Shown one piece after another: positions 1 to 8,678 of a stretch of 64,000 bases of DNA. The first letter of the stretch is position 1; each line of letters opens with the position of its first letter. Position numbers and translations under genes: made by a program. The notes below the pieces were generated by a model. It was not told where the DNA came from. It saw only the letters and a list, made by a program, of their open reading frames with translations, and searched no databases. The stretch comes from Sphingomonas piscis (GTDB lineage Bacteria; Pseudomonadota; Alphaproteobacteria; Sphingomonadales; Sphingomonadaceae), in contig NZ_CP049869.1 of the NCBI RefSeq assembly GCF_011300455.1, positions 2,011,501-2,075,500 on the forward strand. The letters are read 5' to 3'.

Positions 1-237
1 GCGCGGCTGCAGCCTTATGCCAAGGCGGGGAACCCGTGGTTCGGAACGGCGGGCGAGCTGACGGCCGCGGCGCTTATCAAGCAGGGCAAGAAGGCTGAGG
101 CTGGGCGGATGTACGCGGCAATCGCTGCGGACCCCGAAGTGCCGGCTGCCTTGCGTAGCCGCGCCGGCCAGTTGGCCGGAACGCTGGGGGTCGATGCAAG
201 CGCCTCCATCCAACTATTGAATCCACAAGGGCGATGA
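1..237 (+). CDS. YfgM-like tetratricopeptide protein, C-terminal part only
   Basis: The reading frame is open from the first base, so the start lies outside the window and only the last 78 residues are visible. They form alternating Ala-rich helices (for example AALIKQGKKAEAGRMYAAI) typical of a TPR repeat, and end in LLNPQGR. The stop overlaps the bamB start as ATGA (234-237), so the two are translationally coupled. The order TPR protein, bamB, der is the same as yfgM-bamB-der of gamma-proteobacteria, where YfgM is an inner-membrane-anchored periplasmic TPR protein linked to the SecYEG translocon and envelope chaperones. Family assignment rests mainly on context; the membrane anchor would be in the missing N-terminus. 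Confidence 0.7.
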   Translation, partial: ARLQPYAKAGNPWFGTAGELTAAALIKQGKKAEAGRMYAAIAADPEVPAALRSRAGQLAGTLGVDASASIQLLNPQGR

Positions 238-1571
238 GAATGACGTCAAAGGCAATGCGCGCCGCAGCGCTCCTCATGCTGGCGATGGCGGCAGGCGGCT
301 GCAGCATCTTCAACAAGGGGCCGAAGAAGACGCCGGTACTTGGCGATCGCGTCGCGGTCCTGTCGGCGGAATCCGGCGCCCAGGTCGATCCAGCCCTTGC
401 AGCGCTGCCGATGAACCTGCCCGCGCCCGTGGCGAATGCACAATGGGCCCAGCCGGGCGGCAACGCGCAGAAATCCATGGGTCACCTTGCCCTTGGCGGC
501 ACACTGGGACAGGCGTTTGCCGTCTCCGCCGGCCAGGGAAGCACGCTCAAGGCCCGCCTGGCATCGCCGCCGGTCGTCGCCGGCGATCATGTCTTCACCA
601 TCGACACCAATGCCACCGTCCGCGCTTTCAATGCGCAGACCGGTGCCCAGCTATGGCAGTCGCGCTTCGGCGTCGACAAGGGCAACGAAGCATCGCTCTA
701 CGGCGGAGGCATCGCCTACGATAGCGGGCGCATCTATGCGACCAACGGCCTCGGCTATGTCGCGGCGTTGGACGAGCGCAACGGTGGGCTGATCTGGCAG
801 GTTCGCCCGGGCGGACCGCTGCGGGGTGCGCCGACGGTCGCTTACGACAGCGTTTACGTCATGAGCCAGGACAACCAGATCTACGCGCTGCGGACCAGCA
901 ATGGCGAGAGGATTTGGGAAGGTGCGGCATCCCTGGAGATCGCCGGCGTCTTCGGCTCCGCAAGCCCCGCGGTTGCGCAGGGCACAGTGGTTGCCGGTTT
1001 CTCGTCGGGCGAGCTCAACGCGTTCCGATACGAGAATGGCCGCGCATTGTGGCAAGACACCCTGTCGCGCACCAGCGTTACTACGACGAGCGTCTCCTCG
1101 CTGTCGGACATCGACGCGCACCCGGTAATCGATAACGGCCAGGTCTTCTCCGTCGGCCAGGGCGGCCGGATGGTCGCGCTTGAGCTGCTGAGCGGGCAGC
1201 GCATGTGGGAAATCAACATCGCCGGCATTTCCACGCCCTGGGTTGCCGGCGATTGGGTGTTCGTGGTCACCGATGAAGGCAAGCTGATGGCTGTCGCGCG
1301 CACCACGGGACGGGTTCGCTGGATCACCGAGCTGCCGCAGTTCCGCAAGGAAAAGTCCAAACGCGGGCTCATCACTTATGCAGGCCCGATCCTTGCCGGC
1401 AACCGGCTCATCGTGGTCAGTTCGCAAGGTGCGATCATCAGCGTCGATCCGACCAACGGCGCCGTGCAGGGCCAGACGGCAGTCGGTACCGGCATCAGCC
1501 TTGCGCCCGTGGTCGCCAATTCGACGCTTTACGTGCTCGACAACGACGGCCGCCTTCGCGCCTTTCGCTAG
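234..1571 (+). CDS. bamB: Outer membrane protein assembly factor BamB
   Basis: BamB is the beta-propeller lipoprotein of the BAM complex, which inserts beta-barrel proteins into the outer membrane. The 445-residue product starts with a signal peptide ending in the lipobox MAAGGC, placing the lipidated cysteine at residue 23. The body shows regularly spaced blade motifs with a conserved tryptophan (QLWQ, LIWQ, RIWE, ALWQ, RMWE, VRWI), as expected for a PQQ-like propeller. Length is a little above the roughly 390 residues of E. coli BamB because of an N-terminal linker after the lipobox. The start ATG lies inside the stop of the upstream TPR gene (ATGA). der follows 42 bp downstream, a conserved pairing. 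Confidence 0.93.
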   Translation: MRMTSKAMRAAALLMLAMAAGGCSIFNKGPKKTPVLGDRVAVLSAESGAQVDPALAALPMNLPAPVANAQWAQPGGNAQKSMGHLALGGTLGQAFAVSAGQGSTLKARLASPPVVAGDHVFTIDTNATVRAFNAQTGAQLWQSRFGVDKGNEASLYGGGIAYDSGRIYATNGLGYVAALDERNGGLIWQVRPGGPLRGAPTVAYDSVYVMSQDNQIYALRTSNGERIWEGAASLEIAGVFGSASPAVAQGTVVAGFSSGELNAFRYENGRALWQDTLSRTSVTTTSVSSLSDIDAHPVIDNGQVFSVGQGGRMVALELLSGQRMWEINIAGISTPWVAGDWVFVVTDEGKLMAVARTTGRVRWITELPQFRKEKSKRGLITYAGPILAGNRLIVVSSQGAIISVDPTNGAVQGQTAVGTGISLAPVVANSTLYVLDNDGRLRAFR

Positions 1572-1613
1572 CGCCGAGTTGACCGGCTGAACCCCGGCGG
1601 GCAGGGGAGGGGC

Positions 1614-2966
1614 ATGCCCCTTCCCACCGTCGCCATCGTCGGCCGCCCCAACGTCGGCAAATCCACGCTGTTCAACCGGCTGGTGGGCAAGAAGCTTGCT
1701 CTGGTCGACGACCGGCCCGGCGTCACCCGTGACCGGCGCGAGGGCGACGCCAGCCTGCTCGGTCTCGAATTCCGGATCGTGGACACCGCCGGCTTCGAGG
1801 ATGAGGATCCAGCAAGCCTGCCCGGGCGCATGCGCCGGCAGACCGAAGCCGCGGTGCGCGAGGCCGACGTCGCCCTGTTCCTGATCGATGCCCGAGAGGG
1901 ACTGACGCCACTCGATGAAGAGATCGCGCGCTGGCTTCGGGTGGAGGACACCCCCGTCATCGTCGCCGCGAACAAGGCCGAGGGGAAGGCGGGCGAGTCC
2001 GGCCGGATGGAGGCATTTGCGCTTGGCCTCGGCGAGCCGCTGGCGATCAGCGCCGAACATGGCGAAGGCGTGGTCGACCTGTTCGAAGCCTTGCGGCCGT
2101 TCGTCGAGCGGGAGGAATCGGACGAGGAAGAAGAGGAGGACCGTCCCGACGGGCCGCTGAAACTGGCGATCGTCGGCCGTCCCAACGCCGGCAAGTCGAC
2201 CCTGGTCAACCGGCTGCTCGGCGAAGAGCGCATGATCACCGGTCCCGAAGCGGGCATCACGCGCGACTCCATCAGCCTCGATTGGGAATGGCAGGGCCGC
2301 CCGGTACGATTGGTCGACACGGCGGGCCTGCGGAAACGCGCCAAGATCGAGGACAAGCTGGAGAAACTATCGGTTGCGGATACGCTTCGCACGATCGACT
2401 TTGCCGAAGTCGTCGTTCTCCTGCTCGACGCGACGCGGGGCCTTGAGGTTCAGGACCTGAAGATCGCCGACGCGGTCATCGAGCAGGGCCGGGTGCTCGT
2501 CATCGCACTCAATAAGTGGGACGTTGCGGAGCATGCCTCCTCGCTGTTCAACGGAGTTAAGGCGGCGCTTGAGGAAGGGCTGTCGCAGCTCAAGGGCGTC
2601 CCGGTGCTGACCGTCTCGGCCAAGACCGGCAAGGGCACGGACACCATCCTTCAGGTCGCCTTTGAACTCCGCGAACAATGGAGCCGGCGAGTGTCGACGG
2701 GCGAGCTCAACCGCTGGTTCGAACGAGCGATCGACGCCAATCCGCCGCCCGCACCGGGCGGTCGGCGGATCAAGCTCAGGTACATCACGCAGGTGAAGAC
2801 CCGTCCGCCGAGCTTCGTCATCTTCGGCAACCGCGTCGACGAAATACCCGAAAGCTATCGCCGATACCTGCTCAACGCGCTCCGCCGCGACCTGGAGCTT
2901 GGGCCGGTTCCTCTCCGCCTGACGCTGCGTGGGTCACGAAACCCGTTCCAACCGGACCAACGCTAA
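1614..2966 (+). CDS. der: Ribosome assembly GTPase Der (EngA)
   Basis: Der is an essential GTPase with two tandem G domains that helps mature the 50S subunit. In 450 residues both P-loops are clear: GRPNVGKS at residues 10-17 and GRPNAGKS near residue 188, each followed by a DTAG switch II motif. The second domain has the base-recognition motif NKWD; in the first it is NKAE, a small departure from NKxD. The domains are joined by a strongly acidic linker ([11 protein letters not shown]), and the last 100 residues form the KH-like domain with the basic patch expected to touch rRNA. The gene sits directly after bamB on the same strand and probably shares its transcript. Confidence 0.97.
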   Translation: MPLPTVAIVGRPNVGKSTLFNRLVGKKLALVDDRPGVTRDRREGDASLLGLEFRIVDTAGFEDEDPASLPGRMRRQTEAAVREADVALFLIDAREGLTPLDEEIARWLRVEDTPVIVAANKAEGKAGESGRMEAFALGLGEPLAISAEHGEGVVDLFEALRPFVEREESDEEEEEDRPDGPLKLAIVGRPNAGKSTLVNRLLGEERMITGPEAGITRDSISLDWEWQGRPVRLVDTAGLRKRAKIEDKLEKLSVADTLRTIDFAEVVVLLLDATRGLEVQDLKIADAVIEQGRVLVIALNKWDVAEHASSLFNGVKAALEEGLSQLKGVPVLTVSAKTGKGTDTILQVAFELREQWSRRVSTGELNRWFERAIDANPPPAPGGRRIKLRYITQVKTRPPSFVIFGNRVDEIPESYRRYLLNALRRDLELGPVPLRLTLRGSRNPFQPDQR

Positions 2967-3055
2967 GTTTCCCTTTACCCTTTTGGGCGTAAAACCGGCT
3001 GGTGGGACCACGGCCGGGGTGACCGGTCGCTTTTGACAGTGGAGCAACGACTATC

Positions 3056-3499
3056 GTGGTCGAGGCGGCGAACGATATCATCGATTGGGCACACTTCGAG
3101 AAGACCAGGTCCGAGATGGGGCCGGCGTTCATCCGGGTGCTCAGCTACTTTCACGAAGACGGCACCAAGTCGATCACGCAGCTTGAAGAAGCGATGCGGG
3201 AGCAGAATACGGTCGGTCTGGTCATCCCGGCGCATACGCTGAAGGGCGAGGCCCGTCAGTTCGGCGCCAACCCCTTGGCGACCGTGGCCGAGTTGATCGA
3301 GTCGACCGCGCGTATCTGCATTGAGACCAAGCGCTTCCCGGACGAATTGGTAAAGGACGTGGTGGAGCTTCGCCGCTTGTTCGACGAGACGATCCAGCTG
3401 TTCGACAAGGCTACGAACCCGCTGCGCTCCCGCGGTCCGCAGCCGGCACCCGGCGGCTTTGGGCGCAAGGTGACCAATCAGGGCTTCGGTCGGCTCTAG
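3056..3499 (+). CDS. Orphan histidine phosphotransfer (Hpt) domain protein
   Basis: A 147-residue protein with a GTG start. It is essentially one helical Hpt domain. The phospho-acceptor motif AHTLKGEARQFGA places the active histidine at residue 60, with the usual following Lys and Gly residues. Hpt proteins relay phosphate between a hybrid kinase and a response regulator. No kinase or regulator gene lies next to it, so the partner is unknown. After the domain (about residue 125) there is a Gly/Pro-rich tail that contains the tetrapeptide GFGR twice, the second copy almost at the C-terminus. The stop codon overlaps the stop of the convergent DUF418 gene in the tetranucleotide CTAG (3496-3499). 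Confidence 0.82.
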   Translation: MVEAANDIIDWAHFEKTRSEMGPAFIRVLSYFHEDGTKSITQLEEAMREQNTVGLVIPAHTLKGEARQFGANPLATVAELIESTARICIETKRFPDELVKDVVELRRLFDETIQLFDKATNPLRSRGPQPAPGGFGRKVTNQGFGRL

Positions 3500-4764
3500 G
3501 CCACTTCCATCGGTCGATCAGCGGTGGTCCTGCGAAGCGGCTGCAGCTCCAGCCGCGACAGGCTTCGCCACAGCCACTCCAGCGGACCATAGTGGAAGCG
3601 CTCCAGCCACCACTTCGACCATAGGAGCATGAAGGCCCATACGGGTGGCACGAGCAGCCAAGCCTCCCCGCGCGACAGCTGCGCATAGAGGTCAAGCCCG
3701 AACCCGTAGAAGACGAAGGTGCCGATAAGGGTGCAGGCGATATAATTGCTGAACGCCGTGCGGCCTACGGCGGCAAAGCGGTCGCGAAGTGCACTGCCTT
3801 CCCGGAACATGAGGATGATCAGGGCGGCGATGCCCATCGCCATGATCGGACGAAGCGGCGGCGCATAGATGCGGTTGACCATAGTAAACTCGATGGGTGC
3901 AAAGCCGTATTGCCAAGCATAGGCGCCGAATGCCGCGAATATGACCAGCGGCCCGCCAAAACAGAGGATTGCGACCCTGCAATAGCGCCGGTCATCCCAC
4001 GCGCCGGTCAGGAACCCTGATTTATAACCTGCCATGCCGAGCAGCATGAACCCAAGCGTCTCAATCCAGAGCGGTCCGAGGTCGAGCGGTGCGAGGGGGC
4101 CTTTTTCTTGCGCTGCGCGGAAGTGGGCCGGGATGCTGGCGTGGGCGGCTCGGTCCTCGGAGATGGCCTTTGCGTCCGGCCGAATACCAGCCATCCGCTC
4201 CGCCCACTTCTTCTTCAACTCGGGCGGCGCACCGGGCTCCAGTGAATGATGGTAGCTCTGCGCTTCCTTGTTGAAGAAATAGACGCCGGGAGCCGCAAAG
4301 GCGATGAAGGCGACCGCGGACAGGGCAAATAGACGCTGGGCGTTTAGCTTGCTGAGCAAGACTACCACCATCCCGACGGCGGCGTAGTGGGTCAGAATGT
4401 CGCCCCACCACAGGACGAAGAAGTGAAGAAGTCCAAACCCGAGCAGGACCAGCATGCGTGCATAGTGGGTCTTCCACGGATCGCGGCCGGCACGCCGCGC
4501 CGCATCCATGACGAGCAGGATGGATGCGCCGAACATGACCGAGAAGAGGCCGCGAAGCTTTCCGTCAATGAAGATGAAGTTCAGCAACCACATGATCCGG
4601 TCGCCAAGTCCGTCGAAACCGAAGGCGGGCGGGTAGAAATAGGCGCTTTGGATCATCGCCATGCCGACGACGTTGACGGAAAAGATGCCCATCACGGCAA
4701 TGCCGCGCGTCACGTCCAGCGTGACGATGCGGTCCTTTGCAGCGCGTTCTGCCTGTCCTGCCAT
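3496..4764 (-). CDS. DUF418 (YeiB-like) polytopic membrane protein
   Basis: A 422-residue multi-spanning membrane protein. The N-terminus (LDVTRGIAVMGIFSVNVVG) is the hallmark of the DUF418/YeiB group, also related to the acyltransferase-3-like membrane fold. Hydrophobic helices recur through the protein, and a C-terminal region with GRTAFSNYI and WLLVPP motifs matches the DUF418 domain. A hydrophilic stretch near residues 165-215 separates two membrane halves. The biochemical role of this family is not established; some members are thought to handle small molecules across the inner membrane. The gene is monocistronic and faces the Hpt gene. Confidence 0.85.
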   Translation of the reverse strand: MAGQAERAAKDRIVTLDVTRGIAVMGIFSVNVVGMAMIQSAYFYPPAFGFDGLGDRIMWLLNFIFIDGKLRGLFSVMFGASILLVMDAARRAGRDPWKTHYARMLVLLGFGLLHFFVLWWGDILTHYAAVGMVVVLLSKLNAQRLFALSAVAFIAFAAPGVYFFNKEAQSYHHSLEPGAPPELKKKWAERMAGIRPDAKAISEDRAAHASIPAHFRAAQEKGPLAPLDLGPLWIETLGFMLLGMAGYKSGFLTGAWDDRRYCRVAILCFGGPLVIFAAFGAYAWQYGFAPIEFTMVNRIYAPPLRPIMAMGIAALIILMFREGSALRDRFAAVGRTAFSNYIACTLIGTFVFYGFGLDLYAQLSRGEAWLLVPPVWAFMLLWSKWWLERFHYGPLEWLWRSLSRLELQPLRRTTADRPMEVA

Positions 4765-4852
4765 CCTGCAATCCCCAACTCGATCATCGAGCCTAGGTGA
4801 TGTAGCAGACTAATACACCTGTGAAAGGGAATTCGACGAACACGTCGCCGTA

Positions 4853-5332
4853 TCAGTCCTCGGCCGCCTCGGACTGCAGCTGGATATAATTAGGCAGGCC
4901 CATCTGCCGGATCATTTCGAATTGCGTTTCAAGGAAGTCGACATGCTCCTCCTCGTTTCGGAGCACTTCCGAGAAGAGGTCGCGGGAGGCATAATCGCGC
5001 AGCGCCTCGCACTCCGCGACGGAATTGCGGTACATTTCGACCGCCTCATATTCGGCTTCCAGATCCGCTTTCAGGATCTCCTCGACCGTCTCACCGATCC
5101 GAAGCCGGTTCAGCGCCTGGAAGTTCGGCAGGCCGTCGAGAAAAAGAATGCGCTCCGAAAAGCGGTCGGCATGCTTCATCTCGTCAATCGACTCGTGACG
5201 CTCGTAATCAGCGAGCTTCTTGACGCCCCAATTGTCGAGCAGGCGGTAGTGGAGCCAATATTGGTTGATAGCGGTGAGTTCGGCCTTGAGGGCGTCGTTC
5301 AGCAACTCGATGACCCGCGGATTGCCCTTCAT
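4853..5332 (-). CDS. bfr: Bacterioferritin
   Basis: A 159-residue haem-containing ferritin that stores iron in a 24-mer shell. All ferroxidase ligands are in their canonical places: Glu18, Glu51, His54, Glu94, Glu127 and His130. The haem ligand Met52 is also present, so it is a catalytic haem-binding subunit. I place the start at 5332 because an AGGAGA ribosome binding site lies just upstream and MKGNPRVIELLN matches the family N-terminus; a longer open frame to 5620 runs through bfd in another phase and is not coding. The gene follows bfd by 112 bp, and a possible iron-responsive box lies between them. Confidence 0.96.
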   Translation of the reverse strand: MKGNPRVIELLNDALKAELTAINQYWLHYRLLDNWGVKKLADYERHESIDEMKHADRFSERILFLDGLPNFQALNRLRIGETVEEILKADLEAEYEAVEMYRNSVAECEALRDYASRDLFSEVLRNEEEHVDFLETQFEMIRQMGLPNYIQLQSEAAED

Positions 5333-5413
5333 GCCCGATCTCCTTTGAGCGCAGCTTCTACTCTCGAAGATCCTTTGTGGCCAGCAGAAAAGCGGCGGAA
5401 AACTGCGAATTAT

Positions 5414-5435
5414 TTGCGAATGAGAGTTAGTCGCA
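5414..5435. promoter_or_regulatory. Possible Fur-type iron box upstream of bfr
   Basis: The sequence reads TTGCGAATGAGA then GTTAGTCGCA. Outer arms TGCGA/TCGCA are inverted, and the inside resembles the GCGAATGAGA half of Fur targets. It lies about 80 bp upstream of the bfr start, in the gap after bfd. Regulation by Fur or a related iron regulator is an inference from sequence and gene function. Confidence 0.4.
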
Positions 5436-5444
5436 GCCGCAAGT

Positions 5445-5639
5445 TCAGGCGGCGATCCGCTCCGGCGTGCGTGCTTCGACGTGAACTTCGTCGATGATCT
5501 CCTGCGCATAGTCGAGGCAGGTGCCGCATTGGGGCTCGCAGCCGAGTGCCGCGTAGGCAGATCGCGGGCAGCGCGCGCCGCACTTGGCGACCCCGCGGAT
5601 CTCTTCCTCGCGAATGGCATTGCAGACGCACACGATCAT
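5445..5639 (-). CDS. bfd: Bacterioferritin-associated ferredoxin
   Basis: A 64-residue [2Fe-2S] protein. Bfd docks on bacterioferritin and passes electrons to reduce and release stored iron. The cluster ligands match E. coli Bfd exactly: Cys4 and Cys6 in MIVCVC, and Cys38 and Cys41 in CGTC. Extra cysteines occur at 20, 24 and 34. The start at 5639 is preferred over an in-frame upstream start because the family begins with this cysteine motif. It lies directly upstream of bfr on the same strand, which supports joint iron-dependent control, and the promoter region carries a perfect inverted repeat. Confidence 0.93.
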   Translation of the reverse strand: MIVCVCNAIREEEIRGVAKCGARCPRSAYAALGCEPQCGTCLDYAQEIIDEVHVEARTPERIAA

Positions 5640-5658
5640 GAGTCGGCTTATACCACTA

Positions 5659-5675
5659 TTGCGACACACTCGCAA
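5659..5675. promoter_or_regulatory. Perfect palindrome upstream of bfd, possible iron-responsive operator
   Basis: TTGCGA and TCGCAA are perfect 6-bp inverted arms separated by 5 bp, centred about 28 bp upstream of the bfd start. It shares the TTGCGA arm with the box upstream of bfr (5414-5435), so the same regulator probably binds both. The position close to the start fits repression. Which regulator binds is unknown. Confidence 0.5.
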
Positions 5676-5694
5676 CTACGAGTTTAAGGTCCGA

Positions 5695-7935
5695 TCAGGC
5701 GACTGCGCCGTCACCGCCCATGAGCTTGGGGAAGAAGCCTTCATGCGCCTTACGGAGGTCGGCAATCGATACCGCGTGGTCGCTGTCGCTGAATTCAAAG
5801 ATCAGGCGCGTGCCCGCCGTGCGGCCGATCGGCGCAATCGGGATGTCGCGCTCCGTCGCGTCGCCGAGCAGATCGAGGATTGCGTGATCGGCAACCGTCG
5901 CAACGAATAGCCCCTGATCTTCCGCGAACAAGGCGGCCGATCCTCCAACCAGCTCAAGGCCGTCGACGAGCGCACCGACATTCCCCGCCAGCGCCATTTC
6001 GGCAAGAGCAACGGCAATGCCGCCATCGGCGACGTCGTGAACGGCGGTCAGGCAACCGCTTGCGATCCGCTCGCGCACGAACTCGGCGGCACGGCGCTCC
6101 GCGGCAAGGTCGACGCTCGGCGGCGCGCCTCCCGTGTCGCCCCGGATTTCCCGTGCCCAAAGGGACTGGCCCAGCTGACCGCGGTGCTCGCCGATGAGGA
6201 CGATGATGTCACCCGCATCCTTGAAGGCGATGGTTGCCGACTTGCTCCAATCGGCAAGCAGCCCGACCCCGCCGATGGCCGGCGTCGGCAGGATTGCGCT
6301 GCCCCCGCCGGTTGCCTTGCTCTCGTTGTAGAGGGACACGTTGCCACTCACGATCGGGAAGTCGAGCGTGCGGCAGGCCTCGCTCATTCCGTCGAGGCAG
6401 CCGACGATCTGGGCCATGATCTCCGGCCGCTGCGGATTGCCGAAGTTCAGACAGTTGGTGATCGCCAGCGGTTTCGCGCCAACTGCGGACAGGTTGCGGT
6501 AGGCCTCGGCGACGGCCTGCTTCCCCCCTTCGAACGGGTCGGCATAGCAATAGCGCGGAGTCACGTCCGTGGTCATTGCCAGCGCCTTTTCGCTTCCGTG
6601 CACCCGGACCACAGCCGCATCGCCGCCGGGGCGTTGCACCGTGTCGCCGCCGACTTGGTGATCATACTGTTCCCAGATCCAGCGGCGGCTGGCGAGGTTG
6701 GGTGAGCCCATCAGCTTCAGCAAGTCGGCCGCAACATCCGCGTTGGCCGGAATTTCGCCAAGCGGCTTTACCTGCGCCCAGGCCTTATACTCATCGCGGC
6801 TGATGAACGGCCGCTCATATTCCGGCGCTTCGTCCGCAAGTGGGCCGAGCGGAATGTCGCACACCACCTCGCCGTCGAACTCCAGCACCATATGGCCGGT
6901 GTCGGTCACCTCGCCGATGACTGCGAAGTCCAGCTCCCACTTGCGGAAGATCGCCTCGGCCTCGGCCTCGCGGCCGGGCTTCAGGACCATCAGCATGCGC
7001 TCCTGACTTTCGGAGAGCATCATCTCGTACGGGGTCATGCCTTCCTCGCGGCACGGCACCTTGTTCATGTCGAGCCGGATGCCCGCGCCGCCCTTGCTCG
7101 CCATTTCGACGGAGGAGGAGGTAAGCCCGGCAGCGCCCATGTCCTGGATGGCGACGATCGCGTCCGTGGCCATCAGCTCGAGGCAGGCCTCGATCAGCAG
7201 CTTCTCAGTAAACGGGTCTCCGACCTGGACGGTCGGGCGCTTTTCATCGCTGTTCTCGTCGAAGTCGGCGCTGGCCATGGTCGCACCATGAATCCCGTCG
7301 CGGCCGGTCTTGGAGCCGACATAGACGATCGGATTGCCAATGCCCGTTGCGGCTGAATAGAAAATCTTGTCAGTCTTGGCGACGCCAACCGTCATCGCAT
7401 TGACCAGGATGTTGCCGTCGTAGGCCGGGTCGAAGTTCACTTCTCCGCCGACGGTAGGAACACCGACGCAATTGCCATAGCCGCCAATGCCGGAGACGAC
7501 GCCGCTGATGAGGTGGCGCATCTTAGGATGCTCGGGATTGCCGAAGCGAAGCGCATTCAGGTTGGCCATCGGCCGCGCGCCCATGGTGAACACGTCGCGC
7601 AGGATGCCGCCGACGCCGGTCGCCGCACCTTGGTACGGCTCGATGTAGGACGGGTGGTTGTGGCTCTCCATCTTGAAGATGGCCGCGTCGCCGTCGCCGA
7701 TGTCGATCACGCCGGCATTCTCGCCGGGACCGCAGATGACCCACGGCGCCTCGGTGGGCAGCTTCTTCAAGTGAACGCGCGACGATTTGTAGGAGCAATG
7801 CTCCGACCACATGACCGAAAAAATGCCGAGCTCGACCAGGTTCGGCTCCCGCCCGAGTGCCTTAAGAATGCGCTGGTATTCTTCCTCGCTAAGGCCATGC
7901 TCGGCGACGATCTCGGGCGTGATGGGGGCGGTCAT
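5695..7935 (-). CDS. purL: Phosphoribosylformylglycinamidine synthase subunit PurL
   Basis: PurL catalyses the ATP-dependent amidation of formylglycinamide ribonucleotide to FGAM, step four of purine synthesis. At 746 residues this is the small PurL type, which needs separate PurS and PurQ partners; neither is in the window. Typical motifs are present: the N-terminal [11 protein letters not shown] containing the catalytic His of the family, ESHNHPS in the ATP site, and the duplicated AIRS-like halves with a second glycine-rich [14 protein letters not shown] region near residue 435. The gene is alone on the minus strand and a strong terminator upstream of its start insulates it from the lipoprotein gene. 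Confidence 0.97.
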   Translation of the reverse strand: MTAPITPEIVAEHGLSEEEYQRILKALGREPNLVELGIFSVMWSEHCSYKSSRVHLKKLPTEAPWVICGPGENAGVIDIGDGDAAIFKMESHNHPSYIEPYQGAATGVGGILRDVFTMGARPMANLNALRFGNPEHPKMRHLISGVVSGIGGYGNCVGVPTVGGEVNFDPAYDGNILVNAMTVGVAKTDKIFYSAATGIGNPIVYVGSKTGRDGIHGATMASADFDENSDEKRPTVQVGDPFTEKLLIEACLELMATDAIVAIQDMGAAGLTSSSVEMASKGGAGIRLDMNKVPCREEGMTPYEMMLSESQERMLMVLKPGREAEAEAIFRKWELDFAVIGEVTDTGHMVLEFDGEVVCDIPLGPLADEAPEYERPFISRDEYKAWAQVKPLGEIPANADVAADLLKLMGSPNLASRRWIWEQYDHQVGGDTVQRPGGDAAVVRVHGSEKALAMTTDVTPRYCYADPFEGGKQAVAEAYRNLSAVGAKPLAITNCLNFGNPQRPEIMAQIVGCLDGMSEACRTLDFPIVSGNVSLYNESKATGGGSAILPTPAIGGVGLLADWSKSATIAFKDAGDIIVLIGEHRGQLGQSLWAREIRGDTGGAPPSVDLAAERRAAEFVRERIASGCLTAVHDVADGGIAVALAEMALAGNVGALVDGLELVGGSAALFAEDQGLFVATVADHAILDLLGDATERDIPIAPIGRTAGTRLIFEFSDSDHAVSIADLRKAHEGFFPKLMGGDGAVA

Positions 7936-7963
7936 GTCGGCGCACTAGCGGCGAGGCACGCAT

Positions 7964-7993
7964 AAAAAAACCCCGGGGGTGGCCCCGGGGTTT
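7964..7993 (-). terminator. Rho-independent terminator of the lipoprotein gene
   Basis: Arms AAACCCCGGGG (7968-7978) and CCCCGGGGTTT (7983-7993) are perfectly complementary with a 4-base loop. Read on the minus strand the hairpin is followed by seven Us (7964-7970). It ends transcription of the gene at 8016-8345 just before purL begins. Confidence 0.88.
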
Positions 7994-8015
7994 GTGGATG
8001 ATCGGCGTTGAAAGG

Positions 8016-8345
8016 TCAGGCCTTGCAGCTCTGCCCGTTGACGGTGACGGTGGCATCGGCGGCCGCGCCCTTAAGCGGCGCGCCGTCGGCGCCCGGGGTA
8101 ACCACCGGTGCGGAATAATCTTCCTTGTTCTTCTTGATCTTGGCGGTGCCGTCGCTCAGCCAGTCGATGTAGACGAGGCTGTTGTCCTTGCAGCGATAGG
8201 TCTTGGAGGCGGTGATGGACGGCGGAAGCACGACCGGCTCGTTCATCACTTCGTTCGCAGCGTTCTCGTTGGAGGAATCGTCCTTGCTGCAGCCGGCTAA
8301 CGCGGCGGCCGCAACAAGCGTGAGGGTCACAAGGGTGCGAGTCAT
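8016..8345 (-). CDS. Small lipoprotein, possibly MliC-like
   Basis: A 109-residue predicted lipoprotein. The signal peptide ends in LAGC, with the lipidated cysteine at residue 19, followed by an Asn/Glu/Ser-rich linker. The mature domain begins TYRCKDNSLVYIDW and ends in a cysteine two residues from the C-terminus; this pair of cysteines and the YRC opening resemble MliC-type lysozyme inhibitors, but the similarity is short and I would not call the function. The start at 8345 is chosen because it gives a complete signal peptide and follows AAAGG. A strong terminator sits 20 bp after the stop. Confidence 0.75.
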   Translation of the reverse strand: MTRTLVTLTLVAAAALAGCSKDDSSNENAANEVMNEPVVLPPSITASKTYRCKDNSLVYIDWLSDGTAKIKKNKEDYSAPVVTPGADGAPLKGAAADATVTVNGQSCKA

Positions 8346-8429
8346 GTCGGGGCGCCTTTCGCGGGTGCACAAGCACTCGTCAAGGTGAAGTGCTTGCATT
8401 GTCGCCTAAGCAACAATAGCTTTCTGCCA

Positions 8430-8678
8430 ATGGTGGATCACACCGGCACCAGCGCGCAGCGAATCCGCATCGGGCTGACGGGCCTTGCCTTTGCTTTCGT
8501 CCTCGTCCTGCTCGGGTCGGCCATCAGCCGCTCGGGCGGCGACCGGCCGCAGGAAGTCGGCAACCAGACGGTTGCTGCGGCGCCGAACGAGCCGCTTGCC
8601 GAACTCGGCGTCGCGCCAGGATCGGGCGAAGAGGCGAACAGCAGCCAGATGAACGGCAGCAACGCCGTCATTCCATGA
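8430..8678 (+). CDS. Small membrane-anchored hypothetical protein
   Basis: An 82-residue protein with one transmembrane segment (about residues 12-30, IGLTGLAFAFVLVLLGSAI) and a hydrophilic Asn/Glu/Pro-rich outer part. I do not recognise a family. Its stop overlaps the next start as ATGA (8675-8678), so it is coupled to the 246-residue membrane protein downstream and the two probably work together. The start at 8430 is preferred to an upstream ATG at 8385 because the extra residues would overlap the divergent lipoprotein promoter. Confidence 0.6.
   Translation: MVDHTGTSAQRIRIGLTGLAFAFVLVLLGSAISRSGGDRPQEVGNQTVAAAPNEPLAELGVAPGSGEEANSSQMNGSNAVIP

Noticed and set aside
651..2060. A 469-codon minus-strand frame across bamB and der
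   Set aside because: Low-complexity translation, no ribosome site, and full overlap with two well-identified genes.
4853..5620. A 255-residue extended bacterioferritin
   Set aside because: The extra N-terminus is the bfd gene region read in another frame; the AGGAGA site and family alignment support the start at 5332.
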